Assembly (NCBI GenBank): GCA_963737745.1
Contig: CAVTTR010000002.1
Span: 1-64,000 of the forward strand
Direction: 5' to 3'
Length of the DNA stretch: 64,000 nt
Source: Bog-473 sp963737745
Lineage (GTDB): Bacteria > Actinomycetota > Acidimicrobiia > Acidimicrobiales > RAAP-2
The notes beneath the pieces were generated by a model. It was not told the DNA's origin. It did no database searches and saw only the letters and a list, made by a program, of their open reading frames with translations. A program made the translations under genes and the position numbers. Positions 17,625-27,733 of this stretch are shown here, piece by piece. How positions within the stretch are numbered: position 1 is the first letter of the stretch; each line of letters opens with the position of its first letter.

Positions 17625-18916
17625 ATGAGCGACATTGCGGTCGACGTCAAGGACGTCTCGAAGCGGTTCCGACTGGCCCACGGGCGCTACAACTCGCTCA
17701 AGGAGCGCGTCATCCACGGCGGGCGTGACGCCGACCGAGGACTTCTGGGCGCTTGCAAGGACGTCGCGCTGCAGGTGCGCGAAGGGGAGACGGTCGGGAT
17801 CCTGGGTCGGAACGGCTCGGGCAAGTCGACCTTGCTCAAGTGCATCTGCGGCGTGCTGCAGCCCACGTCGGGCGAGGTCGTGGTCCGGGGCAAGCTGGCC
17901 GGTCTGCTCGAGCTCGGGGCCGGCTTCCAGCAGGACCTGACCGGTCGGGAGAACATCTACCTCAACGGATCCCTCCTCGGCATGTCGAAGAAAGAGGTCG
18001 ACCGCGTCTTCGATGCCATCGTCGACTTCTCCGAGCTCGAGGAGTTCATCGACGGGGCGGTGAAGTTCTACTCCTCGGGCATGTACGTGCGTCTCGGCTT
18101 CGCCGTGGCGGTCAACGTCGACCCCGACATTCTGGTCATCGACGAGGTCCTGGCCGTGGGCGACGAGCGTTTCCAGCGCAAGTGCATCGACCGGGTGAAG
18201 GCGTTCCAGCAAGAGGGTCGCACCATCCTTTTGGTCACCCACTCGCCGGACCAGGTGCGGGCGATCTGCGACCGGGCCATCGTGCTGAGCCACGGCAACG
18301 TCGTCAGCGAGGCGCTGCCCGGGCGAGGCGGTGCGGATCTTCCGCGAGGGGCTGCTGGAGGAGAGGCGGCACGCTGGTCGTGCCCGAGGAGTCGCCCGAA
18401 GAACGGCCGATCGAACGTGACCCTGGGCCCCGATGTCGAGCATCCGGTGCGGATCACCTATGCCGCGCACACCTACCCGAGGTTCGAAGAGGTGGCCTAC
18501 CTGTCGACGGGCGACTCCCTGACCATCGGCGTGGGCTACCACGCCTCCATCGCCACCGAGGACGTGGTGTTCTCGCTGGAGCTGCGCGACAACGACGGCA
18601 ACTGCTTCATGCGGACCGACACCGACATTTTGGGTGAGCGCTTCGACCTGCCCGTCGGGCCCGGGCCTGGTCAACTTCTTGATCGACGACATCCCGCTGC
18701 TCGACGGCACGTTCTCGCTACTCGGTGGGGATTCTCAGCAAGGGTGGCGTGCTCTTCGACTGGCGCGAGCCGGCCGGGCACTTCGACGTCATGAGCCCGG
18801 CAAGGCGACGGGGTTCATCACCATGCCGGTGCGGGCCTGTTCTCTCGCCGCCCGAGCGCGAATCCATCGCCCTGATGGCGCCCGAAGAGTTGGCGCACCT
18901 CGAACCGCAGGCGTGA
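17625..18916 (+). CDS. ABC exporter ATPase (Wzt/TagH-like) with C-terminal domain
   Basis: ATPase partner of the permease. Walker A is GRNGSGKST, the signature region is KFYSSGMYVRLGF, and Walker B is DILVIDEVL followed by the H-loop LLVTHS. The clean part runs to about 18320. After frame changes near 18320 and 18660 there is a further domain (ITYAAHTYPRFEEVAYLSTG, FSLELRDNDGNCFMRTD, GGVLFDWREPAGHFDVMSP), the kind of C-terminal beta-sandwich that in Wzt proteins binds the end of the glycan. The stop TGA (18914-18916) overlaps the next start. Confidence 0.82.
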
Positions 18917-19984
18917 GCGGCAAGGCGGCGGGACGGCCGATGACGACGCAAGGCGAATCAGCGGTGGAGCGTCTGACCCGCAGGCCTACGTGGCCCAGGT
19001 CATGGCCGAGATCGAAGAGGAGGTCCGCCTGCGCCGCGCCTCGGGCGATCTCCCGCCCAAGCTCGAGCGCGAGCTCGACGAGCTGTTCCTGGCCCATTCG
19101 CCGGTGGCCGGGCGGGGGGGAGACCTCACCGAGGCCCTGCGCATGGTCGACGCCGCCACCTTCGTCGATCCGGTGGTGCCGGTCGACTCGCAGCGGGCCG
19201 CCGGTGCCGCGGTCAAGAAGGGCATGCGCACCCTGTCCTGCTCTGGTACGTGGGCTGGATCACCCACCAGATCAGCCAGTTCGCCTCGGCCGTGAGCCGG
19301 ACCTTGCACATCGTCGAGGGGCGGCTGAAGGAGCTCGAGCGCAAGGTAGAGGTCCAGCGGGTCCCGAGTGCCGGGGTGGTCGAGGTTCCCGCGCTGCACG
19401 GAGCGGATGCCTGGTGGGTCGAGCCGGCCGTCGAGGCTGCGACGTCGGTGCGCGGCCGAATCCTGCACGCCGCCAGCGGTGACGGCTGGCTGGTGCAGAA
19501 GATCATCGAGGCCGGTGGCGACGCCTACGGCGTCGATCCGCGGACCAACCTGGTCGAACAGGGCGTGCGCACCGTGTCGGACCTGCGCGGCGAGGACCTG
19601 GCTGACCATCTGCGGGCGGTGGCCCCGGCCGGGCTCGGGGCCATCGTGCTGAGCGGCGTGGTCGACGGCATGGCGAGCGGCGAGCGCACCCAGCTCCTCC
19701 ATCTGATCGCCGCCACGTTGGCGCCGGGCGGTGTCCTGGTCGTGCACTCGCTCAGCCGCGCCTCGTGGGACGGCGAGGACGCACCCTACGAGGCCGATCT
19801 CGCCCCGGGTCGACCTCTGCGGGCGGACACCTGGCGGCAACTTCTCGCGCACAGCGGGTACCACGCCACGGTCACGAGCGGGCCCGCTGAGGCCGACTAC
19901 CTGGTGACCGCGGTGCGGGCCACCGTTCCTCCGCCCGAGCCGACTACCGGCTCGGTGAGCGCCGCCGGGCCGCAGGGTCCGCCG
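18913..19984 (+). CDS. Methyltransferase-like protein of the glycan locus
   Basis: N-terminal helical part (YVAQVMAEIEEEVRLRRASG; RELDELFLAHSPVAG), a middle helix pair (WITHQISQFASAVSRTLHIV), then a Rossmann-like domain (ILHAASGDGWLVQKIIEAGG, GLGAIVLSGVVD, APGGVLVVHS). The SAM motif is degenerate compared with the usual DxGxGxG. Frame changes at 18973 (one G missing before ACCC; corrected sequence DPQAYVAQV) and near 19235. No stop separates it in frame from the next gene, so the end is uncertain by about 30 bases. It resembles the gene at 24537-25601, which also precedes a glycosyltransferase. Confidence 0.6.
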
Positions 19985-21083
19985 GTGGCCGTCCATCAGT
20001 TCGTGCCCGACGCTGAACCCGCACGATGCCACGGGGACTCACACCCTCTTGTTGCGCGACATCCTGCGCGCGCGCCGGGTGGCGATCGGAGATATTCGCC
20101 GAGGCGATTCACGACGACCTGGCCGCCGAGGCCTACAAGCACTGGATGTACCCCGACCACGCGGCCGCGGGCGACGTGCACATCTACCAGTTCTCGCACC
20201 TCGTCGGCCGTGGCCGGATTCCTGGCTGACCGGTCGGAGCCCCTCATCGTCGACTTTCACAACTTCACCGGCGCCCGAGCTCTTCGCCGGTTGGGAACCG
20301 CACACGCGAGGCGCGGGCGGCGCGGGCGCAGGACGAACTGGTGCTGCTGGCCCAGCGGGCCGAGCTGGGATTGGCCGACAGCCACTTCAACGAGCTCGAC
20401 CTGCGCCGGGCCGGCTATCGCCGGACCACGGTGGTCCCGGTTCTGGTGGACTACCAGCGGGTGGGTGCGGAGGCCGCGGTCGATGTCCGGGTGGCGGCCG
20501 AGCTCGCCGCGGTCGAAGGAAGAGGGCGGCGCCGACATCCTCTTCGTCGGGCGGATCGTCCCCTCGAAGGGTCAGCACGAACTGGTCAAGGCCCTCTGGG
20601 CCTACCGGCGGCTCTACGACCCTGCGGCCCGCCTGCATCTGGTGGGGGGCACCTCGAGCTTCGCCTACCTCAAGGCACTGCGCGGCTTCATCCGCGATCT
20701 GGGTTTGGCCGACGCCGTGCGCATCACGGGCGAGCGTCTCCGACGCCGCATTGCGGGCCTACTTCGCCGCGGCCGACGTCTACCTCTCGCTCTCGGCGCA
20801 CGAGGGGTTCGGGGTGCCGCTGGTCGAGGCCATGGCGGCCGGCGTGCCGGTCGTGGCCCGCGGTGTCGGTGCGGTGGCCGAGACCGTCGGCGAGGGCGCA
20901 CTCCTGCTCGGAGCGGATACCCCCGCGTACGTCGCCGCCGCACTGCGCCGTGTCTGCACCGACTCGGCCTTGCGACAGCGCTTGATCGAGGCCGGTCGGC
21001 GGCGGGTGCCCACGTTCTCCGTCGACACCGTGGCTCCTCAGATCGTCGCCGCAGTGGCGACCGTGGCCGGTGCCCCGCGATGA
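19985..21083 (+). CDS. Family 4 glycosyltransferase, several frameshifts
   Basis: It starts VAVHQFVP (GTG 19985; GTG 19955 is an alternative) like the genes at 25598 and 26674. Collinear segments in three frames: PHDATGTHTLLLRDILRAR, HIYQFSHLV, FHNFTGPELFAGWEPHTR, LGLADSHFNELDLRRAGYRR, ADILFVGRIVPSKGQHELVK, and the intact C-terminus DVYLSLSAHEGFGVPLVEAM with the EX7E pair. About five single-base corrections are needed. The stop overlaps the next ATG (ATGA). Confidence 0.75.
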
Positions 21084-22279
21084 AGGTCGCCTTCGTGACG
21101 CCGCGTTACGGGCCTCAGGTCATGGGCGGAGCCGAGACAGCGGCCCGGCAGCTGGCCGAGCACCTGGTGGCGGAGACGGCGTGGGAGGCCGAGGCCTATT
21201 CGACCTGTGCGCTCGACCCGCACACGTGGGCCGACGAGCTCGAGCCCGGCGATTCGGAGATCAACGGGGTGCCCGTGCACCGGTTCGCGGCCGCCCACGG
21301 GCGCCTCCCGGACTTCTACGGTCTGGACGGGCGCCTCCGTCTGGCTCCGCAGCGGGCCACGCGGGACGAAGGCCGTCGATGGGTGGACTACAACGGCCCG
21401 GTCTCACCCGATCTGATCGCGGCCGTCTGCGCCTCGGACGCCGACGTCGTCGCCTTCTATCCCTACCTCTACCACCCGACGGTGGCGGCCATCGGAAAGG
21501 TGCCGATGCCGGCCGTTCTTCACCCGGCGGCGCACGACGAGCCCTGTCTCTATCTGCCGGTGTTCCGCGGCACCTTCGGCGATGCCGATGCCTTTTGCTT
21601 CCATACCGCGGCCGAGCGTCTGCTGGTCGAGCAGACCTACCCGGTGGCGGAAAAGCCGCAGATCGTTCTCGGACTGGGGGTGGGTGAGTCCAGCGGGGCC
21701 GGGCGACCGGGGGCCGAGATCCTGGGCCTGGGCGACCGCCCCTACATCGTCAGTGTGGGACGGGTGGACGAGCACAAGGGCTCCAAGATGCTGGCCGAGT
21801 TCTTCAGCACCTACAAGGAGCGGCATCCCGGCCCGCTTGCCCTGGCTCTGGTCGGACCGATCTCGGTCGAGCTCGACCCTCATGCTGACATCGTGATCAC
21901 CGGCGTGGTGGACGAGGCCGACAAATGGGACATCGTCCACGACGCCATGGTGGCAGTGTCCCCCTCCGCGCTCGAATCGTTCTCGCTCGTCGTCCTCGAG
22001 GCGTGGGTGGACAGTGTTCCGGTCGTGGTCAACGGGACGTGCGGCCCGACCCGCGAGCACTGCGAGCGCTCAGGGGGCGGCCTGTGGTTCACGTCCTACC
22101 CCGAGTTCGAAGAGACCTTGGACCGCCTTCTCGGGGACCCTGCGTTGCGCCACGCCCTGGGCGCTAACGGTCGGGCCTACGTCGATCGCTACTACCAGTG
22201 GCCCGTGCTGATCGCTCGTTATGCCGAATTCCTCGAGACGGTGGTGGGGCGTGGCCGGGGAATGCCGGGGCTCCTCTAA
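21080..22279 (+). CDS. Family 4 glycosyltransferase
   Basis: Intact 399-residue enzyme. MKVAFVTPRYGPQVMGGAET begins the N-terminal Rossmann domain; the donor-binding half has IVSVGRVDEHKG and SALESFSLVVLEAW. It is a paralogue of 9183-10389, alike along the whole length. The ATGA overlap with the upstream glycosyltransferase shows translational coupling, so the two probably add successive sugars to the same glycan. Substrate unknown. Confidence 0.88.
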   Translation: MKVAFVTPRYGPQVMGGAETAARQLAEHLVAETAWEAEAYSTCALDPHTWADELEPGDSEINGVPVHRFAAAHGRLPDFYGLDGRLRLAPQRATRDEGRRWVDYNGPVSPDLIAAVCASDADVVAFYPYLYHPTVAAIGKVPMPAVLHPAAHDEPCLYLPVFRGTFGDADAFCFHTAAERLLVEQTYPVAEKPQIVLGLGVGESSGAGRPGAEILGLGDRPYIVSVGRVDEHKGSKMLAEFFSTYKERHPGPLALALVGPISVELDPHADIVITGVVDEADKWDIVHDAMVAVSPSALESFSLVVLEAWVDSVPVVVNGTCGPTREHCERSGGGLWFTSYPEFEETLDRLLGDPALRHALGANGRAYVDRYYQWPVLIARYAEFLETVVGRGRGMPGLL

Positions 22280-22297
22280 GGAGCCGAACCGATTCCT

Positions 22298-23791
22298 CTA
22301 CGAAGCCAATTCGGCCGTGACGCCCTCGGCCGTGAGGTCGGTGTTCTCGGTCCTTGTCTCGTCGCCACCGCCCACTTCCTCCAGCGTGCGCTGGGCCGGC
22401 TCGGGCAGGACCGTTGTCACCGCGAAACCGAGGACGGCCGAGACGGCCGCCACGGCCAACAAACCCCGCAAGCCGATGTGGTCCTGGAGCACCGGGACGA
22501 GAAAGACGCCGACGAACGCTCCCAACTTCCCGATGCCCGCCGCCATGCCGTGCCCCGTTGTCCGCACACTGACGGGAAAGACCTCGGAAGGCAGGACAAA
22601 AGTGGTCGTGTTCGGTCCGAACTCTATGAAGAAGTAGCTGAGACCGAGGATGGCCAGGAACGGAGCCACGTGCGCCGTGAGCGCGGGGACCACGGCCAGT
22701 GTGAGAAAGGCCAAGGCCATGACGGAGAACCCGATGAACTGGAGACGTCGGTGCCCGATGCGATCCATCCGCATGACAGCCAACAAGTAGCCCGGCACAG
22801 CGAAGAGGACGAACATGCCCAACGACCATGCCAGCTTCGTCTCCAGCGATGCTCCGGGATTCACCTGTTTCAAAATCGCCGGGAGCGAGAGCGTGTTGCC
22901 GTAATACGCGTAGTCGAAGAGGAACCACGACCCGGCGGTGCCTAGAAGGAGCATCAGCATGCGGGGGTTGGTCAAGAACTCGCCCAACTTCATGCGGCGG
23001 CCCGAAGCTACCGAAGTGGTCGGAGCGGTGATCACGCCCTCGGAAAACGCCGTCACTTCCTGCGCTGCTCGGGCAGATTCCCCTTGGACCTGCGCCAAGT
23101 AACGGGGTGACTCGGGCATCTTGGATCGCAGGTAGACCACGGCTGCGGCGGGAATTGCGCCAAAGCCGAGCAAGAGGCGCCAGGTGAGATTGCCGCCGAT
23201 CCCCGAGGACAACAGAACCAGGGCGACCAGCGGCCCCACGATCAGCCCGAGAGCCTGCATGGAGAACACCAGCCCGACCATGCGACCCCGGTCTTTGCGA
23301 TTGGAGTACTCGCTCATGAGAACGGCAGAGACCGGGTAATCACCGCCGATTCCCAAACCGAGCACGAGTCGGGCCACGACCAGCCAAATGAATCCCGGCG
23401 CGAGGGCAGAGGCGAGGGCGCCAAGAATCATGATCACGGCCACAGTCACATAGACCCTCTTGCGGCCGATGACGTCGGCGATGCGTCCGAAAGTGAAGGC
23501 GCCGATGAACGCGCCCAGGATGGCGGCGCCGGTGACCCAGCTCGTCTGCAGCGTGCTGAGATGCCATTGGATGGCCACGAGGGCCGCCGCCGTGCCGATC
23601 ACGAAGAGGTCGTACGCATCGGTGAAGAAGCCCACGCCCGAGATGATCACGGTGCGACGGTGGAACTTGCTCGATGGAGCCTCGTTCAAGAGGTCGGTGA
23701 CGCTCGGGCCACCAACCGGTGTCGTGCGGACGTGGACCGGAAAAAGGGGCAGTTTGGGCGACGTTTTCTCACGGACCCGCAGGAACACCAT
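22298..23791 (-). CDS. MFS transporter, probably phosphate:H+ symporter
   Basis: A 12-TM major facilitator of about 498 residues. The features GVGFFTDAYDLFVIG and GLGIGGDYPVSAVLMSE are typical of the phosphate:H+ symporter (PHS) group; the MFS loop FGRIADVIGRKR is also present. The start is uncertain: ATG 23791 (MVFLRV) is preferred over 23854, which would leave almost no promoter. The divergent neighbour is a PhoU-like protein, which supports phosphate as substrate. It interrupts the run of glycan genes. Confidence 0.75.
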   Translation of the reverse strand: MVFLRVREKTSPKLPLFPVHVRTTPVGGPSVTDLLNEAPSSKFHRRTVIISGVGFFTDAYDLFVIGTAAALVAIQWHLSTLQTSWVTGAAILGAFIGAFTFGRIADVIGRKRVYVTVAVIMILGALASALAPGFIWLVVARLVLGLGIGGDYPVSAVLMSEYSNRKDRGRMVGLVFSMQALGLIVGPLVALVLLSSGIGGNLTWRLLLGFGAIPAAAVVYLRSKMPESPRYLAQVQGESARAAQEVTAFSEGVITAPTTSVASGRRMKLGEFLTNPRMLMLLLGTAGSWFLFDYAYYGNTLSLPAILKQVNPGASLETKLAWSLGMFVLFAVPGYLLAVMRMDRIGHRRLQFIGFSVMALAFLTLAVVPALTAHVAPFLAILGLSYFFIEFGPNTTTFVLPSEVFPVSVRTTGHGMAAGIGKLGAFVGVFLVPVLQDHIGLRGLLAVAAVSAVLGFAVTTVLPEPAQRTLEEVGGGDETRTENTDLTAEGVTAELAS

Positions 23792-23897
23792 GTGGCCACT
23801 CTTACGGCCCCAGGTGAACCCCCGGCCTCCCCTAGGTAAACGGAGCGCGAACAAAGCGCGAACTTTCGGGGTCGGTTGGCCCTAACCTACGTGGACC

Positions 23898-24509
23898 GTG
23901 GCCCCCGATACCCCTCAGATCGAGCTGATCGATGCCCGGATGCGGCAGCTCTTCGAGCTGGTGTCGGCGGCACTGGCCACCGCAACCGACGCGCTCTTGA
24001 GCAACGACGCGGCGGCCGGGCTGCGCGTGGTGGAGGGGGATCAGTCCGTGGACGACCTCACCTCCGAGGTCGAGCTCCTTGTCTGGAGCGAAATAGGAGA
24101 CGGGAGGGACTCCAGGGTCACAATGCGGCACCTCGTCGGCCTGCTGCTCATCCTGCCCGAGCTCGAGCGAGCAGGGGACTTGGCAGAGCACATTGCCCAA
24201 CGCGCCGTCACCGGCCTGCGGGCGGAGATGAGCCCTCTCAGCTGTGGAATCGTGCAGCGCATGGCTGAGGTGGTCTTGGAGATGTGGAGCGAAGCCGCGG
24301 CGGCCTATGCCGACCGGACGGCGGATCCCGCCGACCTGGTCGAGACGGACGAGGAGATCGACATCCTGCACGAGCGACTCACGAAGGAGATCGCGGGCGG
24401 ATCGATGCCGGCAGCGATCGGTGCACAAGTGACACTCTTGGCCCGGTTCTACGAGCGCTTGGGCGACCATGCGGTCGACCTGGCCCGTCGGGTCGAGATG
24501 CTGCAGTAG
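23898..24509 (+). CDS. phoU: PhoU-like phosphate regulator
   Basis: 203 residues forming two PhoU repeats of three helices. Repeat one contains LELVSAALATATDALLSND, EVELLVWSEI and LERAGDLAEHIAQ; repeat two contains EEIDILHERLTKEI and FYERLGDHAVDLARRVEML. The E/D-rich metal-binding motifs ERAGDLAEHI and ERLGDHAVDL are intact. PhoU proteins inhibit phosphate uptake and signalling. No pst genes or phoR are nearby; the divergent symporter gene is the likely partner. Confidence 0.85.
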   Translation: MAPDTPQIELIDARMRQLFELVSAALATATDALLSNDAAAGLRVVEGDQSVDDLTSEVELLVWSEIGDGRDSRVTMRHLVGLLLILPELERAGDLAEHIAQRAVTGLRAEMSPLSCGIVQRMAEVVLEMWSEAAAAYADRTADPADLVETDEEIDILHERLTKEIAGGSMPAAIGAQVTLLARFYERLGDHAVDLARRVEMLQ

Positions 24510-24536
24510 GGCCTCTTCACCACCAGGTCTCGGGGC

Positions 24537-25601
24537 GTGACCGATAGCATCGCCCCGGTGTCCGCCCAACCCCCGTCGCCGGAACATCCCCCCCTCTCTG
24601 AGGGCACCGCCCCGGACGGGGAGGCCCAATCCGCCGAGCATCATGGAGCGGCGGTCGAAGCCCTCCGGGCCGCCTTCACGCGCCTGCAACCCCAGGGGAA
24701 TGACGCCTGGAACTTCCTCGCCGCGTTCACGCACCTGGGGGATCGCTACGGCCCCTACAAACCCGGAGCATCGGATCTGTCGAGACAGATGGAGACGTCC
24801 GACCCCGGCCCGATGGGGCGGCCAGGCACGTGGAAGCAACGGTTGCGCCAAGAGGTGGCCTCACGGAGCGCCGGCCTGGGCGGCGGCGGCAGCTCCGGTG
24901 CGGGAGCGTCCGGTGTCCAGTCGGAACTGGAGCAGGCCATGGCCCAAGTCGTCGAGGCCTTTCGGTTCCTGTCGGCCCGGGTGCGGACCCTCGAAGAGCG
25001 TTTGGCCTTCGAGGACCGACCGCTCGAAGGCGCAGCCTGGCTGGTGCCGGCGCAAGAACTGGGACCGTGGGTCGACCCGGTGGCGGCGCGCATCGTCGAG
25101 GCCAATCCCGGCGGCGAGGTGCTCCACGCCGACTGTGGCGCAGGCCATCTCGTCGAGAGCCTCGAGCAGTCTGGCGTGCTCGCCTACGGCGTCGAGCCCA
25201 GGGGCTCGGTGGCCCTCGGGGCTCTGGAGCGGGGATGCCGGATTCAGATCACCGAGGTGGCCGACGAGTTAGCCGGGCGCGCACCGAGCTCCCTCGGCGG
25301 ATTGGTACTGAGCGGCGTCGTCGATCGGCTTCCACTGCACGCCGTGGTCTCGCTCCTGGCCCGGGCTCGGGTCGTTCTGGCGCTCGGAGCGCCGATCGTC
25401 ATTGTGGCCAGCGATCCCGAGAAGAACGGGTCGTGGTCGCACGCGTTGGCGCAGGACCTCCTCCACCCCCGCCCTCTGCATGCCGAGGCGTGGGAACTGC
25501 TCCTGCAACGGGCTGGCTTCGTCTCGGTGTCGTCGTTGGAGGGCGCTGGGGTCGGCGCCGAGGACGACCGTTTCGCCCTTGTGGCGTCCTGCCCCACATG
25601 A
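24537..25601 (+). CDS. Methyltransferase-like protein of the glycan locus
   Basis: An intact 354-residue protein, GTG start. The first 140 residues are hydrophilic with a helical stretch (ELEQAMAQVVEAFRFLSARV); the rest is a Rossmann-like methyltransferase fold with EVLHADCGAGHLVESLEQSG in place of motif I, then LGGLVLSGVVDRLP. It shares layout with 18913-19984. Motif I DCGAGH is closer to a working SAM site than that of the relative. The stop overlaps the next glycosyltransferase start (ATGA), so they are coupled. Confidence 0.7.
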   Translation: MTDSIAPVSAQPPSPEHPPLSEGTAPDGEAQSAEHHGAAVEALRAAFTRLQPQGNDAWNFLAAFTHLGDRYGPYKPGASDLSRQMETSDPGPMGRPGTWKQRLRQEVASRSAGLGGGGSSGAGASGVQSELEQAMAQVVEAFRFLSARVRTLEERLAFEDRPLEGAAWLVPAQELGPWVDPVAARIVEANPGGEVLHADCGAGHLVESLEQSGVLAYGVEPRGSVALGALERGCRIQITEVADELAGRAPSSLGGLVLSGVVDRLPLHAVVSLLARARVVLALGAPIVIVASDPEKNGSWSHALAQDLLHPRPLHAEAWELLLQRAGFVSVSSLEGAGVGAEDDRFALVASCPT

Positions 25602-26677
25602 GGGCAATCCACCAGTTCGTTCCCGTTCTCCACGGGGGCGACGCGGTTGGCCGGCACACGCTCGGATTGCGCGACGCCATCGTCGCCCGTGGTTTGGAGA
25701 GCCGGATCTACGTCGACACGATCGAGGAAGGAACGAGCACCCAAACCACGCCCGTGCTGGCCTACCCGGCGGAGGCGCAGGCCGACGACATGTTGCTCTA
25801 TCAATTTGCCACCGCCTCACCCATGGCCGCGTGGCTGGCCGGCCGAGGCGAGACGTTGATCGTCAACTACCACAACATCACCCCGCCCGAGTTGCTGGCG
25901 GCCTGGGACAACCACCTCGCCCTCGGCCAACTACGGGCCCAGACCGAGCTCGGGTTGTTGGTACAACGGGCGGCGCTCGCCGTGGCCGATTCGTACTACA
26001 ACCGCGATCACCTCGTGGCCGCCGGTTTCAGGGAGACCGCAGTCGTCCCGCCGTCGGCCGCGCTCGGTTCAGCCCTCCTGGCGGCGGCCCGCCCGGGCGC
26101 AATACACACCGCCGAAGGCAGAGGAGCGCGTTGGCTCAGCGTCGGACGGATCGCGCCCAACAAGGCGATAGAGGACACCATCGCCGCCCTGTTGGTGACG
26201 CGACGGCACAGTGATCCGGCCGCCACACTTCTGATCATCGGCAAGCCGGCCACGACCTCGTACGTCGACGCGCTCCAGCGCTATGTCGCTTCTTTGGGCT
26301 TGAGCGATGCAGTGACGTTCGGCGGTCATGCCAGCGATGCCACGGTCGCCGCGGCGTACGCGCAATCGGACGTACTCGTCGTCACCTCGGTCCACGAGGG
26401 CTACTGCGTGCCCGTGGTCGAAGCGATGTCGGTCGGACTCCCGGTGGTGGCGTTTCGCCAGGGTGCACTGCCCGAAGTCCTCGGGGCGGCGGGCGTGCTG
26501 GTCGACTCCAAGGATCCCTACGCGCTCTCCTCCACCATCGGCCGCGTCGTACGCGATGCCCCGTTGCGTTCCCGGTTGGCCGACTTGGCCACGCAGAGAA
26601 TGGCCGAACTGGACTTGGACACGGCCGCCGATCGCTTCGTGACATTGCTGTGCGGCGTGCCGGAGCACGGCGGATGA
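25598..26677 (+). CDS. Family 4 glycosyltransferase
   Basis: Intact, 359 residues. The N-terminus MRAIHQFVPVLHGGDAVGRH is followed by ETLIVNYHNITPPELLAAWD; the donor half has WLSVGRIAPNKAIEDTIAAL and VTSVHEGYCVPVVEAMSVGL, holding the EX7E glutamates. It is very similar to its neighbour at 26674 and more distantly to 19985 and 27726. ATGA overlaps on both sides show a translationally coupled block. Confidence 0.88.
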   Translation: MRAIHQFVPVLHGGDAVGRHTLGLRDAIVARGLESRIYVDTIEEGTSTQTTPVLAYPAEAQADDMLLYQFATASPMAAWLAGRGETLIVNYHNITPPELLAAWDNHLALGQLRAQTELGLLVQRAALAVADSYYNRDHLVAAGFRETAVVPPSAALGSALLAAARPGAIHTAEGRGARWLSVGRIAPNKAIEDTIAALLVTRRHSDPAATLLIIGKPATTSYVDALQRYVASLGLSDAVTFGGHASDATVAAAYAQSDVLVVTSVHEGYCVPVVEAMSVGLPVVAFRQGALPEVLGAAGVLVDSKDPYALSSTIGRVVRDAPLRSRLADLATQRMAELDLDTAADRFVTLLCGVPEHGG

Positions 26678-27733
26678 GCGGAATCCACCAATTCGTTCCG
26701 ATGCTGCACCGGGGCGATGCGGTGGGCCGTCACACGCTGCGCCTGCGGGATCTGTTGGTGGCCCGGGGGATTGACTCCCGCATTTATGTGGAGCTGATCG
26801 ACCCCGAGACGGCGGACGAGGTCGCACTGGCCTCGACGTACCCCGGGAGGAGCGAACGCGGCGACGTGCTGCTGTACCAGTTCGCCACGGCGTCGGACCT
26901 GGCTCCATGGTTGGCCGGACGGGCGGAGACGCTCGTGGTCAACTATCACAACATCACGCCACCGGAGCTGTTCGCGGCGTGGGACAACCGGCTGGCCCGC
27001 CACCAGGTGCGTGCCCGGGCCGAGTTCGACCTTCTGTCTTCTCGGGCTGCCTTGGGCATCGCCGACTCCGAGTTCAACCGGCGCGACCTCGAAGGCGCGG
27101 GATACCGCGCCACCGCGGTGGTTCCTCCGATCGCCGGCCTGCCGGCACCAGACGGAGCCGAGTCGACCGGCAAGGAACGAGGTGGCGAGCGGAGCGAGCT
27201 GGTTGAGCGTGGGACGCGTCGCACCGAACAAGGTCATTGAGGACGTTGTGATGGCACTTCTGGTGGCGCGGGCGGCGTACGACGCCGACGCCGTGCTCGA
27301 GATCGTGGGCAAGCCCGTCATCGGCTCCTATGCGCAGGCCCTGCAACGGTTCGTACGTGACCTCGGCCTCGATCGGGCGGTCACCTTCACGGGTTACGCC
27401 AGCGACGCCGAGTTGGCGGCGGCCTACGCGCGCGCCGACGTGCTGATCGTGGCCTCGGGGCATGAGGGATTCTGCGTGCCGTTGGTCGAGGCGATGTCGA
27501 TCGGCTTGCCCATCGTCGTTTCGGGCTCGGGCGCCTTGCCTGAAATTGTCGGTCCGGGCGGCGTCGTGATCGACACCGAGGATCCTTGGCTCGTGGCCGC
27601 TACCGTCAGCGAGCTGTTGGACGATGCGGTGCGCTGTCGCGCGCTGGCCGAGAGTGGTCGCGCCCAGCTCGAGGCGCTCGGGCTCGACACGGCCGGCGAT
27701 CGCCTGCTCGATCTGGTGTGTGCGCTCAGGTAA
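26674..27733 (+). CDS. Family 4 glycosyltransferase, one frameshift
   Basis: Tandem duplicate of 25598-26677 (shared VGRHTL, LLYQFATAS, LVVNYHNITPPEL). The frame changes between about 27150 and 27190, after which WLSVGRVAPNKVIEDVVMAL and VASGHEGFCVPLVEAMSIGL continue to 27733. One base restores about 353 residues. It ends convergently with, and overlaps by eight bases, the glycosyltransferase on the other strand. Confidence 0.83.
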
